A stretch of 64,000 nucleotides of DNA from Balanoglossus misakiensis (taxonomy: Eukaryota; Hemichordata): the NCBI GenBank assembly GCA_040954595.2, contig CM082593.2:186001-250000 (forward strand), given 5' to 3'. This document shows positions 16,552 through 28,020 of this stretch, piece by piece. The notes below the pieces were generated by a model. It made no database searches. It was given only the letters and a program-made list of their open reading frames with translations, and was not told the DNA's origin. The translations under genes were made by a program, and so were the position numbers. Each line of letters opens with the position of its first letter. Positions within the stretch are counted from its first letter, which is position 1.

Positions 16552-18083
16552 TCAGTTCCAAGAATTACCATTACTTTCCGCGATAATGCAGCAAGCCAGT
16601 CTAGTGCTGTTGTATTTCATTTCGATATCACTTTGACCATTTCCATGTATCTGCGAGTTTAATAAATATTCAAATAAACTTTTGTTGAAGTTTTCCGAAA
16701 CCGTTTATGAAATTAGTCATAAAGTTTGAATTTACCAGAATATGGTAGTTTTTAACACCAGGTACCAGTTTTCAAAATTCATGAAATGAAGGGGTGAAAA
16801 AAAAAATACTTTCTCTGACTTATTGTGCCGAAAGTCTGATAGGCGCACATGCGACGTATTAGATTATTTACACATTTCATGAATTTTTGTTCTTCGTATA
16901 CTTACAACAAGTGATCTGCCAACAATTGATCGCGGTCCTGTCAAACTGATCTCCGACTCTTTGAGATCCAAGTCCACGGTGCCATTTTCATTTGGTTTCA
17001 AGGTAGTAAATGCCCTGCGCATGCGTTCATCAAAAAGAGATACAATTATCAGTAATTTGTTTTGATTGGTTTCTTCATTGAGCAAATCAGAGAGGGGCAA
17101 GTAAAAGTAAACCATTAAAATGAAAATATATCTGAAGCTATGTTCACAAGTCACACAGATGATGCCGGTACGGAAAATGTTCGACAGTAAAATCTCCTTA
17201 TGTTGACTGAGAACGCTTGCAGTTACTTTGAGGGACAGACCATCAACCTGGGAAAGGATTGAACTTGCATGACTGTAACCCAAAGCATCCATCATCTAAA
17301 TCTTCCCTGAACAACCACAAAACTGGGGTCAAATTGTATCATTTTTTATTCTTACCATTTGCCATCATCGACATGGTGAATCACGTGACCGGAATACTCG
17401 CAACTGCCCTCGTAGATGACTCCAAATTCATGAATTGTCAATATGAAGTGGGTGTCCAATGAAATATCAAATCCCTTGAGATTAATTCTTATTTCGACTG
17501 GGAATGGTACAACTGGAAGCAACGGCCGAAGATCCTTAAACATCGAGAAAGACAAAAAATCGCTCATTGTTTACTGACAAACTGTTTGATAGACCTACTT
17601 TTTCAAGGAGCGAAAGTGTTTTAAAATTAGTATTTATAAAATAAAACATCCTAATGTTGTCGTTCAAATAACAGAATAAGTAATGAAACAAAAACTGTTC
17701 AAGAGATCTAATAAACCTACCACTTGTCTCAGCTGAATATTTCCGGTTATATCCGAGGAAACGTCAGCAATTCCTGCCTCTTCATCCACATGAATATTTT
17801 GATGAATATCACAGTAGGTGAAGTGGAACAATCCATCTGAGGAAGAAAGGATTTTCTGAAAGCTTGATGACAGGACAGGGATACATATCTTTCACAAATT
17901 ATTAATTTCAGGGATAATAACATACATTTCGCGTTTTTTTTTTTTTTGCTCTCAATACTTTGTGTAAAAATCGCCTGTAGGACACATCGAAGATCATGAA
18001 ATCTTACCATGTTTTGAAGATAACCCCGAAGAAGAAATTACTATCAACAGGAAGGTGTGAAAGACAAGTAATACGGTGTTCAT
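16552..18083 (-). CDS. Secreted Cu/Zn superoxide dismutase-fold protein with degenerate metal sites (gene 1)
   Basis: Exons: 18008-18083 (signal peptide MNTVLLVFHTFLLIVISSSG), 17721-17836, 17356-17534, 17248-17306, 16906-17014, 16552-16650. The fold is recognised from IHEFG, GC..C.FNP, ISLTGPRSIVGRSLV and TRLACC, in SOD order. Of the four copper ligands of SOD1, the equivalents of His48 (IHEFG) and His120 (LVIHG) remain, but His46 is Thr and His63 is Lys. The zinc loop is absent, while the active-site Arg143 position (TRLACC) is kept. Dismutase activity is therefore doubtful. Five junctions join cleanly; the join 17248/17014 is off by one base with canonical sites, so there is a missed microexon, a sequencing error or a broken frame. 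Introns after RQV and after GRSLV match those of the neighbouring plus-strand paralogue, pointing to tandem-inverted duplication. Confidence 0.75.
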
Positions 18084-18531
18084 TTTTCGGTGTCTTGGTT
18101 GCTATTTCCTGGACTCAAACGTTGATATTGGTGTCGAGATTGACAAAGATATGAAAAATGCCTCTTGCCGAGTGTCACGCCTTTGAGAATTTGTAAATCC
18201 CATCGATCTGTCCACAAAAACATACTGGTACACGTACCAGTGTGAACACACCTCCCAGTGCAGCCATTGTCTCTTTTTTTTGGGAAGCGATATGCCCTCT
18301 TGGTTTGAAGGGTACCCTCAACATGAACGGCCCACCAGTAAATATCGACCACAATACAATACTGGCTGATATTATGTAGCAGTTTTCACTGTTCCAGTAA
18401 ATTCCAAACTGGCCACCAGCAGAGCACAAACCAGTTGGAATAATTTCAGGGTTACAATCGGAGCAATATTTTGGCTTTTGTACCACAAGGAAGACGCTTT
18501 GGAAGTGTTGTCAGATTGATTTGGACTCACA
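18084..18531. promoter_or_regulatory. Shared bidirectional promoter region of the SOD-like pair
   Basis: 448 bp separate two divergent start codons of paralogous genes. Both promoters and 5' UTRs must lie here unless there are unseen upstream exons. ORFs at 18080-18352 and 18175-18486 (-) lie inside it but resemble no family. Co-regulation is an inference from the arrangement. Confidence 0.5.
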
Positions 18532-19504
18532 ATGAAACATCTGAATCTGTTAGTCAGTTGTCTGATTTTCGGATACCTCCATCTGGTCGGTGCCACAACA
18601 GGTCATTCTCGTACATATCGCTATGGTTACTGTGAAGTTCGACCAAATATCTTGACAGACGACAATGGCGAAATGGACTCTACTCTCCTGGAGATCGGCG
18701 GAAAGATTCGAATGAGACAAGAGGTGAGACGATTTCAGCTCTCTTGCAGCCGTGACACCATATTTGTTGAGTTTTGACGTATGTCTTGTTTCTTTGGGAC
18801 TTGTTGGGTAGCTACAAATTTAATCAGAAACAGCATGGAATTTAATTCATACAGTGATCAGTCTGATGCCCACTCGTGACTTTTGTCAAAACATGCTTCC
18901 CATAATATTCGCACCTATGTCTTTAATTGTATTTTCAATTTACACAGGTCAAATCCCCTGGTCTTTTGGAAATGAATATAACGATACATGGTCTTGACCC
19001 ATCCTTGAACGATGGTCAGCTATACCTTGCTCCTCATCAATATGGCGACATGAGTAGCGTGTGTGAGTCGCTAGGGGGGGCTAATCGAAATCCAGTTGAC
19101 CGCATCGGTGTGACTGTGGACGAGGACGGCAACTTTGACGCCGAATTGATCAGAGGCGGTTGGAAACTGATCGGTCCACACAACTTGATTGGTCGTTCAT
19201 TTGTGGTAAGTAAGGGGGGCAACCATTACTTAAAGAAAATTGAACTGTCTAGGGTACACCTGAACCGAATCGGAGCCATGTTACCTCAAGGGCGTTCGCC
19301 TTCTTGTTCGAAGATGGATTAGGATCATCTTGGTGTCTTCACAAACAACAGTCACTGTGTTGGTAGTCTCTCGCGGCAAATCGTAACGGCTTTCCTGTCA
19401 TTCTCGGTCTTTTTCAGCTTCATCGATGTGTTACAGGGACGGACGATTGTGAAGAACGTATCTCTTGCTGTATTATTGGACTCGTCGATGATCAGTTCTG
19501 GTAG
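18532..19504 (+). CDS. Secreted Cu/Zn superoxide dismutase-fold protein with degenerate metal sites (gene 2)
   Basis: Three exons, all phase 0: 18532-18723, 18948-19205, 19418-19504; 178 aa. The N-terminal signal peptide is MKHLNLLVSCLIFGYLHLVG. The mature part follows SOD order: YCEVRP strand, ITIHGLD, APHQYGD (in the place of HVHEFGD), VCESLGG, NRNP, LIGPHNLIGRSFV, then HRC and ERISCC. As in its neighbour, only the His48-like and His120-like copper ligands survive; His46 is Ala, the His63 region reads ANRNP and the zinc loop is deleted, while the Arg143-like residue is retained (ERISCC). Extra cysteines (RC..DDC..SCC) suggest additional disulfides. Intron positions equal those in gene 1. 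It is probably a non-dismutase extracellular protein related to copper-only SOD-like families; the function is unknown. Confidence 0.83.
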
Positions 19505-20636
19505 ACAACCATGCAACAGTTCACGTTTAAAATTTGAGTAGCGCATAGTTATTGGTGTCTATTTTAGCGCAAACCTTTATCGGTGATAATTTATTTTCAT
19601 TTGTTTCCGTTTCTTCCTTCAAACGGTAAAAACTTGAATGATTATATTGATTCAGAACTACGACAGACATTGCATGTGCAGTAAATACCTGGCAGATACT
19701 ACGGTGTCTTTCTTATTCCGGGCCAAAGAGATTCAGGCTGCAAGGGTTCCTCTGGCTGTTGCTCTGGTGCTGGTCCGGGTCGTTCTGATGAGTGTCGTGG
19801 AAAAAAACCGGGGAAAAACGTGGGTGAACCAGTAGCACAGGTGCAGGGCATTCTGTAGTACATGACGTCAGAAACGTCCCACCTGTACAGCGGAACGCCA
19901 CCAACGACCACAAGCTCACAAATTACTACACAGTTTATGATGTGCAGAAGATGATCACCCTTTTATGCATACCAGAAGACATTCGGTATTAAAACAGTAT
20001 TTTAATAAAGCCTTTCAAAAATAGAGGTATGTAACGGTTAATTTGTTCGTTTAACTGGAACTAAGAAGTTCACCGTCTCCGACATAAAACAATGAACCTT
20101 AACCAAAACGACGTGCAAAATATTTGTATTTTACTGAATAATAAGGCTGATGGCGTAAATAGAATCGTGGAGTCACGTGGTTTAGCAGAGAGGTAACCTC
20201 AATCGTAAGAAGTCCACTTTTTCTGGTAAAAAAGTATTGAAAATCTGGATAACATTTTAAAAAATAAAATCTTCATCTGTTCTAAAAACAACGTATCACT
20301 GACGTCATAATACGCAATAAATGTTGACACAACCATTATCTATGTCAAGTTACGTCCAAGTACATCCCCTTCCGGGCTGAAATCCGAAGACTCACCGACA
20401 CTGTGTTTCCGCTCGATAAAATGATGTCTGTCTTGCACATCTAATTACAAATCTTGACTTGAGGTATATAGAGTACTGTGTGGTACTAAAATAAAATGAA
20501 GTGTCTTTCATTTTCAGATGTTAGTCTCATGGACTAGCCATCGTACAGGAACTTGCCTTCTGTCAAAACTTATCAACAAGTGAGAAATTCGTGCACATTT
20601 AAACCATTTGTGAAATATAACTTTGCAAACTGAAGA
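19505..20636. other. Convergent 3' flanks of SOD-like gene 2 and testican
   Basis: About 1.1 kb between two stop codons. It contains the AATAAA at 20004-20009 for the SOD-like gene and presumably the testican 3' UTR. A proline-rich minus-strand ORF (19699-19911) has no splice context or known domain, and I do not call it a gene. Confidence 0.5.
20004..20009 (+). promoter_or_regulatory. Polyadenylation signal AATAAA for SOD-like gene 2
   Basis: A canonical hexamer 500 bases after the stop codon on the coding strand; the first good candidate in the 3' flank. Confidence 0.5.
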
Positions 20637-23600
20637 CTACTTTAATCCAGAACCATCCTCCGTCACTCCTTCCGTTTCAGTGTCGTCAAATATTTCATCT
20701 GAAAATAAGTGACCCTTATGTTAAAACATTGACTAGAACTGCAAATTCTCTCTTTCAATAACTTGTTGAAGAGACCTCAAAGATGTTGGAAACAAAAATT
20801 TCATCATTGGTACCTACCGCAAGGGGGCGTGCCACGAACACGGGTAGCCTCATACTCTGTACCGTATTTATCGACACACCAACAATAGCCTGTACTACCG
20901 TGACATTGTACTTTGGCGTAGTAACCAGTCTCGTCACAAGCTGGTACGTATGCACCTATAGTTAAAGATGAAGAGAACCTTGATTAACTTGATAAATCAA
21001 TCGATCAATCTCTGACGTCACTGGGGTATACATTTTAATCGGGAAATGAACTATAGGCAATTGTTAACCAACCAAAGTCAAATTCGAACCTGAAGTTTCC
21101 AAAATAAAGTAGATAAGCAAATATTCTGACACAACAACACTGAAATTGTGAAAGAGGCGGTGTGTTCGCTACTGCGCCAATCTACGGCACTGTAAGACAA
21201 TACTTACCAGGCAGAGGTCTAACTTCACCCATAACAAGCATCGTTGGAACGTCTTCTAATTCACTGTAGCAGGGAGGCTTATCATCTGAAAATAAATACA
21301 ATTTACACAAGTAAGCACATTTCCCACAGTGCACCAGTAACAAACATTTGTCACGTGTTCTATACATGCTCCTTTTACTGATCTATAACTTCATGTAAAG
21401 AGAAACAGTCTTTTATCCATAGTCCTTCCACCGCCCCTCCTCATCCTCCACTGACATGACGAAGACAATCTGCCCTGCCTTACCGACACTGTGAAAGCAA
21501 TCACACCACTCAGCGGCAGTGATTTGCATATCCAGATTGGCATCACAACTATCCAGGAATGGAACCATACAAATCTCATACTGATCATCATAGAGAATTC
21601 TGTATTCAGCTGTCGTTAACGCCATATTTCTGTCAAGATCCAAGTTAGTAAACATCCAAGCCGTGGATTCTTTGCATTTCGGAAGCACCTCGACCGCTGC
21701 AGAAGGAAAAGATGGTTTCATACATACTGCGGAATAGTGAACTGATATAAGAACTACATTTGTATTTAAAATTCAGAAGTATGAAAGTTTAAACATACTG
21801 TATAGTGTGACGCTATGTCATACCTGGTCTAGGCTTAGCTTTGTGAGGATTTTTCTTGTACAAATCGTCTTCGTCTTCTTTAAGAAGTCCGAACCATTCC
21901 ACCAGTCGAGTTGGTAAATCTTTCAACTCGTCTGACGTACAGTCTGCAGAAAAAAAACGGCAGATGTAAATCATTGATGCTGCCATTGTGCTTCGGAAAG
22001 GTTAGAACAAATAGTGACCAAATTGAATTGCACTCACCGATAGCTAAAGTGTCTTCATTCAGCAGGGGCTCCGGTGCTTGTACCGGTGCGTCGACCGCAT
22101 TGCCTCCTGGGAGTACGTCGTTCATCAACAGATCCTCTTTGGAGATCTGTGGATCCTTGTGGAATGGGATTTAAGAATGACACGTTAGCTTTATCTGCCC
22201 GCTTGTTAGTTGTGTGTCTGTCAGATTGCCGAGTGTCTGACTATCCGGGCTTTGCCATGTTAATTATATGTATCAGATGCATGTCCTCACCTCGAACTGC
22301 ACATAGTCATAATGCAAAGCCGTGTCTTCGTAATAAACATCGCCATCTTCTATTCCTGTGTGAAATGAAGCACCCATAATTTGCATATTGTTAAAGCGCC
22401 CTCATAAGTCATAGTCAATGCTGTGGAAATGACGTCATCACGTCTTTCCTGCAATGGCCACACTTCGATAACCGACATGACAGTTTTTTAATGGCAGACA
22501 GAACTGTGTACTTCATTCTGTGCAAAATTTTATGCATGTTGGGCATTCTACCCTTTTCCACGACAGAATGTCTAATTGCTGTCTTCACAAGTAACAAGTT
22601 CTGATAGCATTCGAAGCAGAATAATTGGTACAGCGAGATTTCTGAGAACTGTAACTATCATCACACCTTTGCATGGACACCGGCCATCACATTGCTTTGT
22701 TATCTTTTTACCAGTGATGCAAGCTTGACGGTCGAGGTTACACTGATCTGCATACGTGATGCCGTCTGAACCACATACAAAGTATGGATGGAGAACAGGA
22801 CATTTTGGACAGTCCTTCTTTGTGCCTTTCTTCAGCTTACTGTGTTTTTTCTGTCTGTATAATACATAAGTGTTTGTAACTCATTAATCAGATGTATGTA
22901 GCTCATTTTTATAGTAATCTTGTAACCTTTCTATTCTGTTCTGTTCTATTCCGTGCATCATCTACACGGCCTTATTCTACTCCCTATAACACGTTGACAT
23001 TCCAAGTATCCTTTTGACCGTCTCCGCGGGTTTTTCTCATCAAGTGTACAACATTGCCGGGATTTTTGCACTATGGCATTTGATTGTTTCTTTTTCCTGC
23101 GCCTTGTTGCGATGTTATAAAAAGTGTACGTTTACACCAGGAGAAGTGTTTTCTTGGACATAACAAAAAACTCTAAATGTCATAAGTTATGTCCCGACGA
23201 GTAAACGTCTACTTAGTACTATAAATATCCGCCAAACCCATTTTTGAAAAAAAAGTTCCATAAACGATACACTCCGAGCTAGTGGGTGCTACTTAACAGC
23301 AAAATAAACACTGACAGTAACATTTCAATGGTCATGAACAACTGTTTATGCCTTGCCATGGACAACAACCTCCAATAAGACCTTTTGGCATTTGTACACA
23401 TGATAGCTTGTTTTGCATACAATCAAACGAAATCAATATACATTACCCGATTTTAACCTTGTGTTGACTAATGCATACTGCCTCGTTTTCGACCACTTGA
23501 CACCGTTTGCTGTGTCCACACTTGACATTTTGACACAGATCTACAAGCAAATGCAAAGGAGTATCGTGTGAAGGTTCAATGTTTTCCCTGTACACTTATT

Positions 23601-26600
23601 TGAATTGTTTTACAATCAATATTATTATGCGAACACCATATCATACATTTTATGGGTCAATGCTCCTTGTTTGGCACAAGCCTGTGAAGAGTGTTCACAT
23701 GAGTTCAAACCACTTGCATTATTAGTTAATGATAATTTAGGAGTGATGAATTGTAGTACCATGTTTCTTGTTTTTGATTTTTCGGCCATTGTGTTCCTGC
23801 AGATCCTTCCATTCTGGTCTCTGCTGGGAATTAACGTCTTCCTGCAACATCAAAGCAGAAAGAACAACGATGAAGTTGTTTTGGGGGGACATACCCGAAG
23901 TCAATGCTGTCGGGTGGCGGCAGTTCACGATCCCGAGGTGAGAGTTCGTGGTGAATGTTTGCACGCTCCAAACATGGTTTAACACGTAGGTGGTGAAAGC
24001 AAAGCAAAGACAACTTTCTCGCATTGCGTTTCTGAACAGCATCGCCAATTGATGATGTAATGAACTATGTAAAACCAAAGGTGTGTAGCTATGGTTACAG
24101 GAATGTGGTGTGAAAACAAGTCGGGTAGAAACTGCATAAACTTAAGATTGGTCTGTACGCTCTTTGCAATCCATGTGTTCTCTGTTTTCAACGTCACATC
24201 CTTGGGGTATTCTATTTCGATCGGCACCGTGGTCTGATTTCTCGGTATTTTTGGTTTGTTTACGCATTTTTGTGGATTTGTGTGAATTTCCGCCCACAGC
24301 TGTCAACAGCAGTGCAGCGCCAAGTCACGTGATATCTTGGAATACGGTCCTGGTATCTCATAGCTCATTTGAATGTAATTTGACGAACAAGCTGGTCACT
24401 TCCATGGTGTTTTGTTCACGTTCTGTAATGTCTTGCTTAGGTGTTTTAGTTGCGAGTAATTTCAATTCGCGATTTTTCCAAGTCTCACATTTGGAGTTTA
24501 GTAAATACATGTCGTGAAAGTATCTAAATAGAAAACAAAGTGGTCACAAACTTCTTCCAATGGACTATGTTTCGCAGCTTGAAAAAAAGACGTCAATTAA
24601 ACTCATCACGGAAAATACCTTGCTACATATGTGTACGGCTCGCTGCGCGATAACAGTAACAGTTACGTCCGTCAAGAATTTGACGCATTTCTCTGCCCTG
24701 ACTAAGACTGCAAATGTCTATTAACAAGGCTTGAAATAACACGACTCTGCACTTTGCTCTTGGGATGACCGACTTGAAAGTTTTTATTATATGAGGGCCG
24801 AGAGGTCTTGATCGGTCAACCTAGTTAATAATTTAGGCATAGCGCCAACCATTGTACGGACACCACAGCTGTGCAAAGGAGGGAAGAAAACGGGGTGTAT
24901 CGTCGCCAACAATTTATGTATTCTAATTGTAGGTTAACGGAAAGCGTCAACAATATATTTTTGTCTGAATTGATGCTAAGGCACATATGTTAACTTGGTT
25001 ATACTGATAAAGTTTTACTCAGTGGGATCAATTGACCCTTAACCCTTCTTCGATGGCCAGTTTTGCTGGTAAAACCATCGTCACCGTTCGATTCATAGAA
25101 AATTATGAAATGGTTCATGTTACAGTCAGCAATTACCATGTAGAATTCTCGGTAATTAAGAGGTACGCCATCGATCAAAATTATCTTGCTATGAGCTCCA
25201 GCGATGGGCGCATTGCGCATCAGTGGTCAGATAACGTTTTCTATCATCAGCGCAATGAATGGAGTTTTCGAGGCCGACATGCATCACCGCAGACGACCCA
25301 CTTGCCATGTGTGATTCAATTCCATTCAGAACTGCCAGTTGTTGACAAAAATGCCCAGAGCAGCAGCAGCAGCAACATCACCGATGTTCACACGGCTAGA
25401 ACAAGAGGGAGTTGGCTAGTTCCCATTGTTGCCCTGCTTTTCTTAGGTTTAAGCCACGTCTTCACAAACACCAAGTGACCTCTTAATTATCGGAAGTATA
25501 AAACCTGAAAAAGAAGGCAAGGATGAACGCACCTGAACAATGGTTATCTGTTTTTGATGTGGGTGACAGTTAACGGCCTTGTTTATCGTGGTATCAGCAG
25601 GGTGACTCCTCGAGGTCCGTCCCAGGGACTCTACTTAACCACCGCTCTCATTTATAAATGTCGCCGAGATATTTACGCGAAGCTCAGTGACCTGTACGAA
25701 CCCCGAGGATATATTAAACCGCAAGACAGTCTCTCATCAGTAGCGGGTAACAACGCTAGTCGAGTTTTCTCACCAACTTATTCCATTGCGGTCTGGCGTA
25801 AAGCAGAACACTCGATCAAACTTGAATGTTGTGTGAACTATGGTAAATTATTTTATGCATGATCTGGGCCTACTGCAGGGCAACAGACCAGTGATCACAT
25901 ACGCGCAACGATAACTGAGATAGGCAAGCGCTAAATGCTTCAGTTTGGATTTGGGGAGGATTAGTTGGCCAAGTCAACCTATTAGTTGCGCTATTTGCTT
26001 CATTGATAATGTCATCGTCGATATCCCTCGGCAGCCTCGTGATGAAATCTGTGATTTCAGAACTTAGTTAGTTTATGTAATAATTAATTTGAATAAAGAA
26101 AAAAACTTATCGATTACACAGCGACGACTAATGATGATTTCTGGTGTCCGTGCGATCTTAAAATCCACGATTTCAAATGGAAATTATCAGAATGTTATAA
26201 GACTGCCAACAGTCTGAACATTTCTGAGGTTCAGTGTATTTTTGTCTGCTCTAGTTGTGTGCGATTACTGTATTGGAAAACTTGCGCCTGTAGACTACTC
26301 GAACACACTTACGTAATGAAGCATACGTGTGGTTTAACAAGACCTCGGCATATCTGTTACCGTCTGTTACCTAACTACCCACAGATCATCTGCGCGATCT
26401 ATTTATATCGCGAACGCAGAGATGAAACTTACTTTCACGAAAAGATAAATGCTGATTTCACACGATATTAACTTTCATGCTTCATTTGTTCGCCTATAAA
26501 TATCACTCAGATGGACGTCATTTGATTCGGAAGACGCTTTGTGGAAAACTCCAACCAGATTGAATTAGATTTATGTGAAATCTAACTTTTCAGTGTGAGG

Positions 26601-27002
26601 TTTACGTACGCCTACATTAACATTTTTGACAATTGCTAGAAGTCATAAGGTAGCGACGAAATAACCCGAATTAACAGAGATTCCTAAGGCCAGTGCATAT
26701 TTTCTAGAGAAAAAAACATCATTCTGTCCAAGTTATGAGGATATAATACTTAACGCCTTTGATATTTACTGTCTTCTTATCAAATCGATTTGTTTCTTGA
26801 CATGGCTGATCGCAAACGTCAATCACGTATCAACTAGTAAACATCACTGGGCAAATCTATACCGATTATCAGCTAAAGATGTCATCTTACTCACCACAGG
26901 ACTCAAAAGTGTTTTCCATTTTCTCCAGTCCTTCTTGGATTTCTTGGCTTCGCACAGCGTCAGCAGAGAGACGAACAAACAGAGAAAAATTACAAACCTC
27001 AT
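20637..27002 (-). CDS. SPOCK: Testican (SPOCK-type secreted proteoglycan core protein)
   Basis: Secreted extracellular-matrix protein of the SPARC/testican family. Eleven exons join in phase: 26895-27002, 23760-23841, 23447-23540, 22667-22854, 22291-22355, 22038-22155, 21824-21943, 21484-21696, 21208-21285, 20818-20955, 20637-20698; 421 aa (vertebrate SPOCK1 is about 439). Signal peptide MRFVIFLCLFVSLLTLCEA; Cys-rich testican N domain at 64-94 (CQNVKCGHSKRC); Kazal/follistatin-like domain about 105-157 with VCGSDGITY; SPARC extracellular calcium-binding domain about 219-330, starting with LVEWFGLL and ending with a canonical EF loop DANLDMQITAAE plus the CDCF pair; thyroglobulin type-1 domain about 356-401 with CHGSTGYCWCV. 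The last exon gives a short acidic tail with one Ser-Gly (S418-G419) as a possible glycosaminoglycan site. The exon 6 acceptor is ambiguous by nine bases (22155 or 22146). The large acidic C terminus of vertebrate testicans is much reduced. Confidence 0.93.
25053..25478 (+). CDS. Unidentified ORF with C-terminal hydrophobic segment, nested in testican intron 1
   Basis: 141 codons from ATG (the open frame begins just after a stop near 25008), on the strand opposite to testican. The central part (TIVTVRFIENYEMVHVTVSN, then HVEFS..KR) alternates like beta strands and vaguely recalls the second half of a galectin domain, but no HFNPR or WG motif is present in the ORF. A serine run (AGC repeats, about 25361-25376) precedes a hydrophobic tail, WLVPIVALLFLGL, followed by a short polar end, like a membrane anchor. 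An AG acceptor-like site (CTCAG at 25018-25022) sits at its 5' side, so it might be a last exon of a larger gene. It could equally be a chance ORF; its length and tail are the only support. Confidence 0.3.
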   Translation: MASFAGKTIVTVRFIENYEMVHVTVSNYHVEFSVIKRYAIDQNYLAMSSSDGRIAHQWSDNVFYHQRNEWSFRGRHASPQTTHLPCVIQFHSELPVVDKNAQSSSSSNITDVHTARTRGSWLVPIVALLFLGLSHVFTNTK

Positions 27003-28020
27003 CTTAGCGGTTGCGTGATTACAGTGAGAGCTTAGGACCACTGCGTGTAGTAGATATAAGTTGAAAACGTGCACACACACTTTGCGCAACTTATAAACTA
27101 ATCCGGGTACTTCTAGAAGAGCGGAGATGGCCCAATCCTATTGGACCACACTGGTAAACAGACGATAATGGAAACCCGCCAAGATGTAATAAGATACATG
27201 ACCATACTGCGCATACGTTTGTCAATCAGTGGCCGGGCTACACGTTGTTATTGGTCTAAATAACGAGATCGTTGACCTGTGACCGTTACTGGATTTCAAT
27301 CAATGCGTTATTGTTGTTACTTTGTTGGTATAAGAAGGCCAACTTTCCCATAGCACCACAACATGGCTAAATCACGTGGGCGGTGGCTGAAACCTTAAAA
27401 AATGACATCACACATTTGACAATTACCTAACACTTTGGTATGGTTAAATGTGCAGGTTGTCATCACCGTTCCATTTAGAAAACTGCTGCAAAACTTTTCC
27501 CTTTTCTTGGAGTGAAAAGGGCAGTACCGGGCGTGCGCTCAATCCATGGACAGCAGCGAAAAGACGAACATATTCTTGCGATTCAAAAGAAGCACTGCCT
27601 TGCTAATTGGATGTTATTTTCCTTTCATGTGAACTTTCACATGTATTTTCTGCTCAACACACGCTGTGTTGTCAGATGTCACAGCAGTGCCGCTTCCAGG
27701 GTCCACCTGACATTTGCGTAATACGATGACGTAATGTTTTGTCACGTGATAGAACTTAAAATGTTTCACGCTTTCTCTCGTTTCGTTCCGCGCATGAACC
27801 AAAGGAAGTAGAAATATTCACTATCCGGGGAAGAATTATCCAAAAGACTATAACATTTTCATACATGGATAGTTTATTTCGGATATACTGAAAACGATAG
27901 AAATAATTTCAGGTATGGTGAAAAAAACAATGAACAACAAATGTTAAAATGGATTCACATCACGAATGAGGTAAGCGCTGTGCTGACTAGTTTTTTTATT
28001 TCTGTTGGTTTGTTCAGAAA
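27003..28020. other. Intergenic between testican promoter and GT31 gene 3' end
   Basis: About 1 kb. It contains the testican 5' flank (from 27003) and the GT31 3' flank, with TTTATT (minus-strand AATAAA) at 27995-28000 and again near 27870. No gene is recognised. Confidence 0.45.

Noticed and set aside
18080-18486. Two overlapping minus-strand ORFs (90 and 103 codons) in the SOD-like promoter interval
   Set aside because: They overlap each other in different frames, show no domain and lie exactly in the required promoter space.
19699-19911. Proline-rich minus-strand ORF downstream of the SOD-like gene
   Set aside because: No splice-site support, no recognisable domain, and a competing ORF in a second frame; probably testican 3' UTR or spacer.
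25554-25862. Plus-strand ORF of 102 codons following the nested ORF
   Set aside because: No family resemblance, no clear start context, and it is not linked by a convincing intron to the ORF before it.
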